From: G965216905 sp965216905
GTDB lineage: Bacteria; Actinomycetota; Acidimicrobiia; Spongiisociales; ZC4RG35
Direction of reading: 5' to 3'
Length of the DNA stretch: 64,000 nt
NCBI GenBank assembly: GCA_965216905.1
Contig: OZ244213.1
Coordinates: 1,240,001 to 1,304,000, forward strand
Under the pieces are notes generated by a model that did no database searches, was not told where the DNA came from, and worked only from the letters and a program-made list of their open reading frames with translations. Positions 54,845 to 63,814 of the stretch are shown here, one piece after another (position 1 is the first letter of the stretch; every line of letters begins with the position of its first letter). A program made the translations under genes and the position numbers.

Positions 54845-55300
54845 CCGAGCAACGTAGCCCACCCACAGTGACTGTCTAGCCACAAAGTGTCACAATCTTC
54901 TAGTCACCGACCCGGCAAGCGACCCCGAGGAGCGCTACGGGCAGGTTCAGCCCGTCGGCGGCCCACTCAAGGTCGGGTGGCGAGGGATGCAGATGCTGGG
55001 AAAGGCCGGGTCACACGAGGTTCCGGAGCTGGCTCAGGCGGTACCTCGCCTCGACGGGTCGGATGCCCAAATGCCGGTGCCGTCTGTAATCGCTTCCGCT
55101 TGGGCGGGATCACACGACGGCTTGCGCCCCGGCCCGAACAAGATGCTCATTGGGGAACGCAGCCGCCGTCCGGGTTGAAGAGGTGGCGGACCAATCGGCC
55201 GAATCGGTCACGGTCGGAAACGTCCCGGCCGGTGCGGAGTCGGTTCACGGCGCCTGATAACGAGTCGGCCGAGGGCGCTTGTGGCCTGCGCGAAGCACGT
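54845..55300. other. intergenic region upstream of the RHS gene
   Basis: A 456-base stretch between the divergent RHS start and the end of the pepP gene. An open plus-strand frame (54987-55178, MQMLGKAGSHEVPELAQAVP and on) resembles real protein in composition but has no Shine-Dalgarno and no recognised homology. The RHS promoter should be in the first 150 bases; nothing firm is seen. Confidence 0.35.
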
Positions 55301-56749
55301 CTACTGGCGGGCGAGCCAGCTCGGTTCGGCACAGAGCGCCTCGATCTTGCCCGGCTCTACCGGGACATGTGAGCTGAGATTCACGTGGCCGTCGTCGGTG
55401 ATGAGGATGTCGTCCTCGATGCGGACGCCGATTCCGAGGAACTCTTCGGGAATCGGATGATCGAGACGGGGAGCGTCCTGGGATTCCTGACGCTCCTTCT
55501 CCCGCGCCGTCGATCCTTCGATCAGTCGTCGATCCATCCACGCATCCAGGTCGTGGGGATGGAGGACGAACTCGACGACGGGGCGGTCCTCGGCCACGTA
55601 GATCCCCGGCTCGACCGTGAACACCATCCCGGGCCGCAACGGCAGGCCCACTCCCCGGCTGCGGTACGGACCCACATCGTGGACGTCGAGGCCCAGCCAG
55701 TGCCCAACACCGTGCATGAAAAACATGCGGTAGAGATGCATCTCCAGTGCCTGGTCGACCGATGTCGGGATCAACCCGAGGTCCACCAAACCCTCGGTCA
55801 CGGTCCGCCGGGTCACGTCGATGATGTCGTCGATCGACGCTCCCGGCCGGCCGGCGTCGATCCCGTCCCGCTCGGCGGCCAGCACGACGTCGTAGACGGC
55901 TCGCTGAGTTGGGGAGAAGACGCCGTTGGCGGGAAACGTCCGGGTGATGTCGGCGCAGTAGTGATCGATCTCGGCGGCGGCGTCGATGAGGATGAGGTCT
56001 CCGTCCTCGATCAGTCGATCGTTGTCGACGTAGTGGAGGATGGTGGCGTTGGGTCCCGATCCGACGATCGACGGATAACCGTTCCGGATCGAACCCGCCT
56101 CACGCCAGACGTACTCCATGGCCGCCTGCACCTGATACTCGTAGAGGCCGGGCCGAGCGAAGCGCATGGCCTCTCGATGTCCTTCCGCCGACAGCAACGC
56201 CGCAGCACGGATCGAGTCCAACTCGGCGGCGTTCTTCAGCAGCCGTTGATCCGACAGCACGGCCGACACGTCATGGATGGTGGCGGGCACCGTCTGTCCC
56301 ATCCGGGCGGCGATGCTCCGGGCCTTGGCCAGCATCCGGGTGATGCGATCGTCATGGCGCGGATTGCCCATCCGGTAGTACAACGCCTCCCGGCCGATCA
56401 TCAGACGGCTCAGCATCGAGTCGAGGTCGTCGATCGGGTAGGCGGCATCGGCCTGGAACCAGTCGACGGCACCCTCGACGCCGGCGCGGCGCCCGTCCCA
56501 GATCTCCGACTCGCGGTCGTGCGGCCGAACGAAGAGGTGGTAGTCGCCGTCGTCGTGTCCGGGGGTGAGTACCGCCACCGCATCGGGCTCGGGGAACCCG
56601 GTCAGATACGCGAAGTCCGAGTCTTGGCGGAACGGGTGGTTCACGTCGTTGTTGCGGACGGTCTCGTTGGCGGCGGGGATCACTGCGATCCCGGTCTGGC
56701 CAACGACATCGGCCAGCGATTCGCGGTGGAGTCGATAACGATCAGGCAT
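55301..56749 (-). CDS. pepP: Xaa-Pro aminopeptidase (aminopeptidase P)
   Basis: A 482-residue M24 metallopeptidase. The N-terminal domain holds NHPFRQDSDFAYLTGFPEPD. The pita-bread domain shows the dinuclear metal ligands: LILIDAAAEIDHYCADITRTF (two Asp), FFMHGVGHWLGLDVHDVG (His), MVFTVEPGIYV (Glu) and GIGVRIEDDILIT (Glu). It removes N-terminal residues before proline. It has a roughly 45-residue insert near 415-440 (RLIEGSTAREKERQESQDAP). It is monocistronic, starts at ATG 56749. Confidence 0.92.
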   Translation of the reverse strand: MPDRYRLHRESLADVVGQTGIAVIPAANETVRNNDVNHPFRQDSDFAYLTGFPEPDAVAVLTPGHDDGDYHLFVRPHDRESEIWDGRRAGVEGAVDWFQADAAYPIDDLDSMLSRLMIGREALYYRMGNPRHDDRITRMLAKARSIAARMGQTVPATIHDVSAVLSDQRLLKNAAELDSIRAAALLSAEGHREAMRFARPGLYEYQVQAAMEYVWREAGSIRNGYPSIVGSGPNATILHYVDNDRLIEDGDLILIDAAAEIDHYCADITRTFPANGVFSPTQRAVYDVVLAAERDGIDAGRPGASIDDIIDVTRRTVTEGLVDLGLIPTSVDQALEMHLYRMFFMHGVGHWLGLDVHDVGPYRSRGVGLPLRPGMVFTVEPGIYVAEDRPVVEFVLHPHDLDAWMDRRLIEGSTAREKERQESQDAPRLDHPIPEEFLGIGVRIEDDILITDDGHVNLSSHVPVEPGKIEALCAEPSWLARQ

Positions 56750-56795
56750 GACCGTCAGGCTAGAAGGCTGTCGGCTGACTCCAATCGTGGTCTGA

Positions 56796-57125
56796 TCACA
56801 CGGCGAAACTGTTGCTCTGCACGATCACCACCGTCATCCCCCATGTGGAGCCCGACTCGTGGAACTCACCCTCGGCCCAGAGGACCGCCTGTCCGGCCGC
56901 CACGTCGACCCTTTCGCCATCGCTCCCCGCGACCCATCCGGCCCCGCCCACCACGATGAACAGCTGCTCACAGGTTGCGGCGTGTCCGCCGAGCTCCCCT
57001 CCCGGTTCGATTCGCATCACGCCGAGGGCGGTGCCACCGGTCGTCCCGCCCAGGTCGGTCCACGTGGCCCCTTCGCTCCCGAATTCGCCGACCGGTCTGC
57101 CCTGCCGAGCATCGATGATCCGCAT
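56796..57125 (-). CDS. cupin domain protein
   Basis: A 109-residue single-domain cupin. The first cupin motif region reads MRIEPGGELGGHAATCEQLF and the second GQAVLWAEGEFHESGSTWG, with His and Glu in metal-ligand positions. Small cupins bind metals and small molecules; the role is unknown. ATG 57125 has GAGGAA just upstream, unlike a further upstream start. It lies after the methyltransferase gene on the same strand. Confidence 0.72.
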   Translation of the reverse strand: MRIIDARQGRPVGEFGSEGATWTDLGGTTGGTALGVMRIEPGGELGGHAATCEQLFIVVGGAGWVAGSDGERVDVAAGQAVLWAEGEFHESGSTWGMTVVIVQSNSFAV

Positions 57126-57197
57126 TTCCTCGACCCTACCGACAGCGCCCGAGGCGTGGAGGCCGCGCACTCCGCTTCCGGGCGAGTTGCGGTTGCC

Positions 57198-57953
57198 TCA
57201 GGGCTTTCGCCACACCGAGACATGCGACGACGACGCGCCGGTGAACGCCGACCGATCCCAGCCTGCCCAACGCGCCTCGAGGGTCAGTCCTGCCAGCGCC
57301 GCCATCAGATCCAGCTCGGACGGCCAGACGTAGCGAAACGCCGGCGAACTGGTTCTGATCCGGTCGCCGTCGATGTGATAGTGGTGTGAGACGGAGATCT
57401 GGTTCACCAGATCGACGTACTCGTCGAACCCGAGATGCGTCGCCGAGACGTCGAATGGCACGATCGTCTCTCCGGCCGGAAGTCGATGCAGCCGCGGCAC
57501 CCCGTTCTCGATCACGAACCGGCCACCCGGCGCCAGATGTGCGGCGGCGTTTCGAAAACAGGCAACCTGGCGGTCTTGGGATCGCAGATTGGTGATGGTG
57601 TTGAAGACCAGATAGACGAGGGCGGCATCGTCACATACCTGGGTCTGCGTCATGTCCCCGACCGTCACGGTCACCCGAGCCGAGCCCTCCTTCTTCCGAA
57701 GCTCGGCCACCATCGGTTCCGAGAGGTCGATTCCGAGCACCCGGACTCCGGCGGCGGCCAGCGGCAGCGCAATCCTGCCGGTACCGACGGCAAACTCGAC
57801 CGCCGTCCCGTGGCCGGCCAGGCCGGACAGGAAATCGACCGCCGGGCCGACGACGTTGGGTCGGAACTGGCTGATCGAGGTTTCGTCGTAGGCCGCCGCA
57901 ACCACCGGGTCGAGATGGGGGTCGGGCTTCGCGAGATAGTCGGTGGCACGCAT
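57198..57953 (-). CDS. SAM-dependent methyltransferase
   Basis: A 251-residue class I methyltransferase. Motif I is AVEFAVGTGRIALPLA, followed by VRVLGIDLSEPMVAEL (post I), VTVGDMTQTQV (motif II acidic), ALVYLVFNTITNL (motif III-like) and LAPGGRFVIEN. The Val-Phe-Asn-Thr segment is typical of the DUF-type 'class I methyltransferase' group. The acceptor is not known. The short gap of 72 bases to the cupin gene suggests co-transcription. Confidence 0.82.
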   Translation of the reverse strand: MRATDYLAKPDPHLDPVVAAAYDETSISQFRPNVVGPAVDFLSGLAGHGTAVEFAVGTGRIALPLAAAGVRVLGIDLSEPMVAELRKKEGSARVTVTVGDMTQTQVCDDAALVYLVFNTITNLRSQDRQVACFRNAAAHLAPGGRFVIENGVPRLHRLPAGETIVPFDVSATHLGFDEYVDLVNQISVSHHYHIDGDRIRTSSPAFRYVWPSELDLMAALAGLTLEARWAGWDRSAFTGASSSHVSVWRKP

Positions 57954-57993
57954 CCTTCGACTCTGGCAGGAGCCGGCAGTCGATCGGCGACGA

Positions 57994-58911
57994 TTATTCG
58001 ACGAGGAGATCGACGACCACCGGCAGGTGATCGGAGCCGAGTGGTGGGCCCAGCCGGCGATCGGCGACCGAAACGCCGTCTGAGACGAGGACGTGGTCGA
58101 TCGCCACTCGCAGAAACCCCGGTGCCCGGGCCGGAAAGCTGGGTTGGAGACCGACGCCCCGTTGGGAATCCACCAGCCCGGCACCGAGCAGCCGACGAAA
58201 CGGAGCCGACCACGGCCCGGCGTTGAAGTCGCCGGCGAGGACGACGGGAGCACCGACGTCTCGAAGCCGCTCCAGCGCCCAGTCGATCTGCGCAGAGCGG
58301 AGCGACGACCGTTCCTCGGATGTCGGCGAGAGCGGATGGATGCCCAGCAGGGTGAGCGGAAAGCCGCCATGGCCGGGCAGGCGCACCTCGACCGCTCGCG
58401 GCTGTCCGGTGGCGAACCCGTACCCCGTGACCTGAGCCTGGGGATCGTCGGTCAGGACGACCGTTCCAAAGATGAGCTCGGGGTCGCGAGCGACCTCGAC
58501 CCGATACCCCAACCCCGCTTCCGCCAGTGCCTCCTCCCAGGGGAGGCTCGCCTCCTGGAGGAAGACGACGTCGGCATCCACCTGGCGCAGCCAGTCGATC
58601 ACGGCCTCGTACTCGGCGTTCGAGGAGAGCAGGTTGAAGGTGACGACCCGAACCGGCCGGCCGATAGGCTCGTCCGCCGGCGGAACCCAGATCCAGGCGA
58701 CGGTCACGGCCGCGACCGCCGATGTCACCATGAGCAGCGTCCCGGACCGCTTTCGCCCTCCGACCAGCAGGAGGAGCGCAACGCCCAACCCCACGACGGC
58801 GAGCTGGGGCCGAACGTCGGACACGACGTCGAAGCCCCACCACAGCGAGCCGGCGAAACCGGCGAGGAGCAACGCACCGAGCAGCCCTCCGAGGGCGAGG
58901 AGGGCGCGCAT
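57994..58911 (-). CDS. membrane-anchored endonuclease/exonuclease/phosphatase family protein
   Basis: A 305-residue protein. Three hydrophobic helices (about 3-26, 36-50, 57-76) precede an EEP-fold domain from residue 87: RVVTFNLLSSN (Asn), VVFLQEASLPWEE (Glu), LTLLGIHPLSP (His), VVLAGDFNAGPWS (Asp, Asn), AIDHVLVSDGV and PLGSDHLPVVVDLLV (catalytic His). The domain would face outside the membrane. It fits the actinobacterial exported EEP group; DNA, phospholipid or sugar-phosphate substrates are possible. It lies 3 bases after the haloalkane dehalogenase gene. Confidence 0.85.
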   Translation of the reverse strand: MRALLALGGLLGALLLAGFAGSLWWGFDVVSDVRPQLAVVGLGVALLLLVGGRKRSGTLLMVTSAVAAVTVAWIWVPPADEPIGRPVRVVTFNLLSSNAEYEAVIDWLRQVDADVVFLQEASLPWEEALAEAGLGYRVEVARDPELIFGTVVLTDDPQAQVTGYGFATGQPRAVEVRLPGHGGFPLTLLGIHPLSPTSEERSSLRSAQIDWALERLRDVGAPVVLAGDFNAGPWSAPFRRLLGAGLVDSQRGVGLQPSFPARAPGFLRVAIDHVLVSDGVSVADRRLGPPLGSDHLPVVVDLLVE

Positions 58912-58914
58912 GGC

Positions 58915-59790
58915 TCAGAGAGCGGCCACCCAGGAGGCGATGTGCGCTCCGATCTCGGGACCCGAGTCCTCCTGGATGAAGTGGAGCCCGGGGACGGTCA
59001 CTTCCGTCTGGTTCGGCCACGTCCGGCAGAACTCGCGCTGCGGGCCGGTCAGAATGCTTCCCGGATCGGCATTGATGAAGAGCTTGGGAATCTCCGACGA
59101 TGCCATGAAGGCGCCGTACCGTTCCACCACCTCGATGACCGCCTGCGGCTCACCACCGATCGGTAGCTCCCGCGGCCAGGTGAGCGTCGGCCGCCGGTCC
59201 TCTCCCGGCTTGAGAAAGGGTCGCCGGTACTCGTCGAGCACCTCGTCCGGCAGCGGTGCCAACACCGATGCGGGGAGGATTCGCTCCACAAAGACGTTCT
59301 TGTCGAGTATCAGTGACTCACCGGCATCGGAGCGCATGGCCTGGAAGATCCCGACGGCTGCCTCCGGCCAATCATCCCAAGTCATCGGGGCGACGATCGT
59401 CTCCATGTAAACGATGCCCGCCACCGACGTCGGGTGCCGGGAGGTCCAGTCCAGCCCGAGCGCCCCACCCCAGTCGTGGCCAACGACAACAACGTCCTCG
59501 GTGATCCCGAGCACCTCGAAGAACGCTCCCAGGTAGGTGGCATGGTCGATGAACCGATACGAGCGAGGGCCGTGGCCCACCTTGGCCGAATCGCCCATGC
59601 CGATCAGGTCGGGAGCGATGCAACGACCCCACGGCTTCACGGTGGGAATCACGTTTCGCCAGAGGTAGGAAGAGGTGGGGTTGCCGTGCAGGAACACGAT
59701 GGGCCGCCCTTCGCCCTCGTCGACGTAGGACATGCTCGCCCCGAGGACGTCGACTCTCCGTTTGCCACTCTGGTTCCGTCGTCTCAGCAC
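58915..59790 (-). CDS. haloalkane dehalogenase
   Basis: A 291-residue alpha/beta hydrolase close to DhaA/LinB. HGNPTSSYLWRNV carries the halide-binding Asn. The nucleophile Asp106 is in VVVVGHDWGGALGLDW, and the Trp next to it is the second halide ligand. Glu130 (VYMETIVAP) and His270 (PGLHFIQEDSG) complete the triad, at nearly the same residue numbers as in Rhodococcus DhaA. It hydrolyses haloalkanes to alcohols. GTG 59790 with GAGAGAAGG upstream is chosen over ATG 59838; it gives the family length. Confidence 0.9.
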   Translation of the reverse strand: MLRRRNQSGKRRVDVLGASMSYVDEGEGRPIVFLHGNPTSSYLWRNVIPTVKPWGRCIAPDLIGMGDSAKVGHGPRSYRFIDHATYLGAFFEVLGITEDVVVVGHDWGGALGLDWTSRHPTSVAGIVYMETIVAPMTWDDWPEAAVGIFQAMRSDAGESLILDKNVFVERILPASVLAPLPDEVLDEYRRPFLKPGEDRRPTLTWPRELPIGGEPQAVIEVVERYGAFMASSEIPKLFINADPGSILTGPQREFCRTWPNQTEVTVPGLHFIQEDSGPEIGAHIASWVAAL

Positions 59791-59821
59791 CTCGACCCAC
59801 CTTCTCTCCAGACGGCCTTCC

Positions 59822-61042
59822 TCAACCCGAGGGCCCATTCTCGGCAGATCCCGAACGTCTCGCCAGATGAAACACGGTGACGGCCGCGATCACCGCCGCA
59901 GCCGGAATCCACACCCACCGATCCACGAACGCTGCCAGCGACAAGCAGCCGGCGAGACCCAGGACCGAGAACGCGACCGGGAACCTTCGCTTCTCGGGCG
60001 GAAGACGCATCGCCGCCAGATTGGTGATGGTGTAGTACAGCAGGACGGTGGCTGCCGAGAACGACCACGTCAGCCCGACGTCTCCCACCAGGGAGAGCGC
60101 GGCAACGAACAGTGTCACCGCCACCACCGCCACCGTGGGTGTGCGACCGCTGGAGTCGATGGTGGCGAATGACGCAGGAAGGTCGACCCGTCGCCCCATC
60201 GCCAGCGCCACTCGCGACAGGCCGAGTACCAGATTCACCAGGACGCCCACCATGGCCGCCAGCGCCGCCACCCGCACCAGCGCGCCGATCGGACTCCCGG
60301 CTGCCAGTGTGACAAGTGGCGCTTCGTCGGCGGAGACCGCCGGACCGCGGGCCAGTACGAAGGCAACCACCCCGTACAGGACGGCCGCCACCGCCAGGGT
60401 GGCGACCACCGCGATCGGAATCGAACGCTCCGGATCGCGGATCTCCTCGCCCAGCGTGGCGACCCGGCCGTATCCGGTGAACGCCACGAACACCAGGGCT
60501 GCAGCTCCCAACAGGTCAGATCGATCCGGCTCGGGCCGGACGTCGGTGACGTCGGAACCACCCAGCGCCCACACGACGAGTGCCACCAGCATCGCGATGG
60601 TGAACAGCACCAACACCGCGTTGACCCGATTGGATCGCCGCAGCCCGGTCAGCACCAATCCGCCCACCAGCCCCACCACGACCGGCGACACCCACGTCGG
60701 GAGGCCGAGGTAATCACCCACGCCCAGGGCGGCGGTGGCCGCCGATGCGCTCTTGGCGAGAAGGAAGAGCCATCCGGCCACCAGACCGGCGACCGGATGG
60801 AGAACCCGGTATCCGTACTCGTAGGTTCCCCCCGCCACCGGATGGGCGGCCGCCAGCTGGGCGCTGGAGAGCCCATTGAACAGCGCCAGCAGCGCGGCGA
60901 TCGCCACCGCCCACACCACCTGCCTCCCGGTCCGGTCGACGGCCAGCGCCAGGCTCACGAACACCCCGGTCCCGAGAATCGAGCCGAGGCCGAGCAGCAC
61001 CGCGCCCGGGGTACCGATCTCACGACGGAGGGTCTCAGCCAT
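59822..61042 (-). CDS. APC-family amino-acid permease
   Basis: A 406-residue transporter with 11-12 hydrophobic segments. ETLRREIGTPGAVLLGLGSI followed by LGTGVFVSL is the APC helix 1 with the GSIxGTG substrate-binding bend. AHPVAGGTYEYGYRVL (helix 3 region) and FVAFTGYGRVATLGEEIRDPERSIP (helix 6 region with the GEE/RDPERS loop) are typical. It imports an amino acid or amine; specificity is unknown. ATG 61042; the dehalogenase gene follows by 31 bases. Confidence 0.88.
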   Translation of the reverse strand: MAETLRREIGTPGAVLLGLGSILGTGVFVSLALAVDRTGRQVVWAVAIAALLALFNGLSSAQLAAAHPVAGGTYEYGYRVLHPVAGLVAGWLFLLAKSASAATAALGVGDYLGLPTWVSPVVVGLVGGLVLTGLRRSNRVNAVLVLFTIAMLVALVVWALGGSDVTDVRPEPDRSDLLGAAALVFVAFTGYGRVATLGEEIRDPERSIPIAVVATLAVAAVLYGVVAFVLARGPAVSADEAPLVTLAAGSPIGALVRVAALAAMVGVLVNLVLGLSRVALAMGRRVDLPASFATIDSSGRTPTVAVVAVTLFVAALSLVGDVGLTWSFSAATVLLYYTITNLAAMRLPPEKRRFPVAFSVLGLAGCLSLAAFVDRWVWIPAAAVIAAVTVFHLARRSGSAENGPSG

Positions 61043-61177
61043 CGGGCGGGATGGTACCGGCGACCTACGGCGCGACTTCCGACGTCCCGGTCGCCCCGGC
61101 GGCGGGATTCACACGGTCGAGGTTCGACGTGCCGTTCGGTGTCCGACGAGGAGCGGACGGTCGAGCAACCGGACCGA

Positions 61178-61209
61178 AGACTGACGAGCTCCTCCTCAGA
61201 CGTCAGTCT
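61178..61209. promoter_or_regulatory. perfect 9-bp inverted repeat in permease/VOC gap
   Basis: AGACTGACG and CGTCAGTCT flank a 14-base loop between the VOC gene and the permease gene (both minus strand). No T-run follows, so it could be a terminator of the VOC gene or an operator for the permease gene. Confidence 0.35.
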
Positions 61210-61237
61210 GTTGGATCTCGCCGGCGACGGGGCCCTC

Positions 61238-61924
61238 TCAACTGCTCGTCACCCGGAACGGATTGCCGTCGGGGTCGCCCATCGCAACCACATCGCCGTG
61301 GGTGCGGAGCAGGGTCGCTCCAAGGTCGAGGAGTCGGTTGATCTCCTCCCCTCGATCGGATGTCGCCAGCTCGAAGCGGTGCCGATCGGGACCGTCGGCG
61401 AGGGGCGGTCCACCCCAGGCGATCTTGGTACCGCCGTGAGGAGACTGGATCGCCGTTTCCTCGTCCTGGTCCCAGACCAGCGGCCAGCCCAACGCCTTGC
61501 TCCAGAACAGGCCGACGTGGCGAGTCCCGTCGCCGGCGACTTCTCCCAGGAACCCGCACCCGGCGAGAAAGGCGTTGCCGGGCTCAATGACGCAGAATTC
61601 GTTGCCCTCCGGGTCGCCGAGCACGACATGTCCGTCGTCCGGTCGCTGCCCGACGTCGACGTGCCGGCCGCCCAACTCGAGCGCCGTCGCCACCGTCTGT
61701 CGCTGGTGGTCGACATCGACGCTGGTCAGATGCATGTGCGTTCGATTCTGCCCGCCCTTGTCGATCTGGGAAGGAACGAATCGCAGCGCAACCTGCCCCG
61801 CGGATCCGGGCAGCAGGGGGCCGGCCGTCTCCTCGACGACATCCCGCCCGAGGAGGGCCGCCCAAAACGCGGACAGCCGAGCCGGGTCCACGGCGTCACA
61901 GTTCACGGCGGTCAGATGGAGCAC
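61238..61924 (-). CDS. two-domain VOC (glyoxalase-like) protein
   Basis: A 228-residue protein built of two vicinal-oxygen-chelate domains. Domain 1 begins LHLTAVNCDAVDPARLSAFW and ends VVLGDPEGNEFCVIEPG; domain 2 holds TRHVGLFWSKALGWPLVWDQ and ends VVAMGDPDGNPFRVTSS. The DP-GN-F signature appears in both. Such proteins include dioxygenases, isomerases and resistance proteins; function unknown. GTG 61924 is taken as start because the first strand begins there; an earlier start at 61996 adds 24 residues. Confidence 0.75.
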   Translation of the reverse strand: MLHLTAVNCDAVDPARLSAFWAALLGRDVVEETAGPLLPGSAGQVALRFVPSQIDKGGQNRTHMHLTSVDVDHQRQTVATALELGGRHVDVGQRPDDGHVVLGDPEGNEFCVIEPGNAFLAGCGFLGEVAGDGTRHVGLFWSKALGWPLVWDQDEETAIQSPHGGTKIAWGGPPLADGPDRHRFELATSDRGEEINRLLDLGATLLRTHGDVVAMGDPDGNPFRVTSS

Positions 61925-61962
61925 CTTCGGAGTGTATGTGGGCAGCGCCGGACCGGTGAGTT

Positions 61963-62055
61963 CAATACTCGACCACAGCCCGGAACCGCACGTCACCGGC
62001 GGCGACCTTGGCGACGGCGTCGGCGACCTGCTCCTTGTCGAACGTCTCGATCATC
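61963..62055 (-). pseudogene. C-terminal tail of an MDR alcohol dehydrogenase
   Basis: The minus-strand frame reads MIETFDKEQVADAVAKVAAG then DVRFRAVVEY and stop. This is the usual last helix-strand of zinc-type medium-chain dehydrogenases (PMIExxxxxxxADAxxxxxxGxxRFRxV). The rest of the gene is absent: to the right (upstream) lies a different, plus-strand fragment. Confidence 0.55.
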
Positions 62056-62211
62056 GGCGTGACCCTTCCGGCCGCCGACCACGACAGTGTCGCCACCTTC
62101 GACAACCTCGCCGTGGTGCCCAAGTCCATGCTCACGAAGCGATTGGGCAGACTGGGTGTCGGCGGCCGTCAACAGATCTGCTCAGCCCTCGACGCCATGG
62201 CCGACTGCTGA
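62056..62211 (+). pseudogene. C-terminal tail of a PemK/MazF-type toxin
   Basis: The plus-strand frame reads VTLPAADHDSVATFDNLAVV, then PKSMLTKRLGRLGVGGRQQI and CSALDAMADC. The SVATFDNL...LTxRLGxL...ICxALxAMxDC pattern matches the end of actinobacterial MazF/PemK RNase toxins. The N-terminal two-thirds and any antitoxin are missing; the fragment begins at the same point where the dehydrogenase tail ends. Confidence 0.55.
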
Positions 62212-62232
62212 TCCCCGCCCGGGCACCCCTTT

Positions 62233-62342
62233 CGGAAGACCGGTCACGGCGACGGATCTGCTGCCATCCGGACACTGATCCGGGCGGAGTCGAGGCGATC
62301 CCCCCGAGATAGAAGCGAAGCTCTCCGATCGATTCGAGGATG
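62233..62342. repeat. degenerate copy of the oligoribonuclease 3' end
   Basis: About 110 bases resemble 63706-63814 in the same orientation, roughly four of five positions identical by eye. On the minus strand it still encodes ILESIGELRFYLGGI in the register of the real gene (ILESIAELRFYLDRI), with the downstream flank also duplicated. Confidence 0.8.
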
Positions 62343-62390
62343 ATCTGCGGCTTCGGGGAACCGAGATCAGCGAACGAACGTCGATCCCTT

Positions 62391-63592
62391 ATGACCTGGC
62401 GAACGCAGCTGGCTTCATGGATTGCTCTGCTGACGCTCTCGGCATGCGGCTCTCCACACGAGGCCGTCTCCCCCTCCACGGTGTCCGACACCCAACAAGC
62501 CGAGATCCAGGTGCGGCTGACCTCCGATGGTTCCGACCTGAAGGGCGGCGGGCCGACTCCCGACCTGACGTACACCGGATGCCGGTGGATCGGCGGGCGG
62601 CGATACGCCTTCGACCTCGCTTGGGACGGCGAACCGAATACCACTGTTGCCCTGGCGTTCACCGAGTTCGACGGCGACGTCGGCACGGGCCCGTTCGCCG
62701 ACGTGACGTTCCAGCGCCCAGGGCCGGCCTCGGTGGAGATCGACCTGGCGGCTCTGCCCGGGGCTCGTGCCGAGGAGTGGTGGTCGGCATCTCGGGCTCC
62801 GGCGATCGGCAGTGACTGCTGGGTAGAGGGGACGTCCACGAGTGGCCCGGTCGGATCGTCGGCCCCGGAAGTAGCCACCACCCTGGTGTTGAACGGTCCG
62901 GAAGGCGACCTGGGTCGGGCACTCGACGACATCGACCGGAGCGACCCGAACGAGCCACTCCTTCCGCTCTATTGGCTGTTCACCGCATCAAACGTGCCCT
63001 CGTTCGACCGCCTGTACGTCCTCGATGACACGGACCTCAACCACATTCGAATCGAGCAAATGGGTTCGTGCCTGACCGTGGTCACCGGTGGGAGGTCCGG
63101 CTTTCAGTCGCACCCGACCACGTCGAGGCTCTCGACGACCTGCTCGAGGACGTCCGTCCGATCCTTGCGTCCGAGGATCCCCGAGGAGCCGGGGCCTTCG
63201 ACGCCGACGCCATCATCGACGCCCGCCTGGCCCGGTTCGACTACGCCGAGATCGGGCGAATCGACTGGCGCGACGGGCGGATCGCATTCGTCCTGATGTG
63301 CTGCCCCACCGTGGACGTCTGGATCGTGACACCCGCCGGCTACAACACCGGCTACGTCGCCACCCATTGTCTCGACCACGCCGCGATCGACATGGACCAG
63401 GGCCAACCACCGCTGCTGCTCGTGGCGACGCCACGGTCCGACGTCCACCCCTTCGTCGGCGACGTCGCCATCGAACTCCAGACCGCGAAAGACGGCTGGA
63501 GGATCGGGATGATCGAGCGACAGCGCTCGGTCGACTTCAAGGATGTCACTTGGCTCGACGACACCGGAGCGGAGGTCCCGTGCAAGCAGTGA
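62391..63592 (+). CDS. lipoprotein of unknown function, frameshifted as given
   Basis: Signal peptide with lipobox LLTLSAC-G (Cys19), then a mature part of about 380 residues without known family: YTGCRWIGGRRYAFDLAW (Cys), GSDCWVEGTS, LLPLYWLFTASNVPSFDRLY. The first frame runs to about 63090 (MGSCLTVVTGG) and meaning continues in the next frame as EVRLSVAPDHVEALDDLLED through FVLMCCPTVDVWIVTPAGYN to VPCKQ. One extra G in the GGG run at 63090-63092 joins them to about 400 residues. Flanking duplications of the oligoribonuclease end suggest insertion here. Confidence 0.6.
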
Positions 63593-63705
63593 GCCGAACC
63601 TCCTGATCCCGGCGGCCGGCCGATTGCGTGGTCGTACTGCGCTGTCGTCTCTTTCACAGCTTCCACCGAACCGGGGAGTTTGGCCGGTCGACGAGACCTT
63701 CTCTT

Positions 63706-63814
63706 CGGAACACCGCTCACGGCGACGGTTCCGCCGCCATCCGGCCCTCAGCCGGACGGAGTCGGGTCGATTCGGTCGAGATAGAAGCGGAGTTCAGCGA
63801 TCGATTCGAGGATG
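63706..63814. repeat. oligoribonuclease 3' end (resident copy of the duplication)
   Basis: The partner of 62233-62342. It covers the last 67 bases of the oligoribonuclease gene and 42 bases beyond its stop, so the duplication was a DNA event, not gene homology alone. Confidence 0.8.

Noticed and set aside
50306..54883. The front 1,250 codons of the RHS region as a separate gene from the rest.
   Set aside because: The frame switch falls within a repeat that is intact later in the same protein, and only the joined version has signal peptide, modules, RHS core and tip in a sensible order.
54887..55372. A plus-strand 161-codon frame upstream of the RHS gene.
   Set aside because: Arg/Ser/Pro-rich composition, no Shine-Dalgarno, and it overlaps the pepP 3' end.
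61043..61237. A riboswitch upstream of the amino-acid permease.
   Set aside because: Only one simple inverted repeat is visible and no known aptamer core could be recognised.
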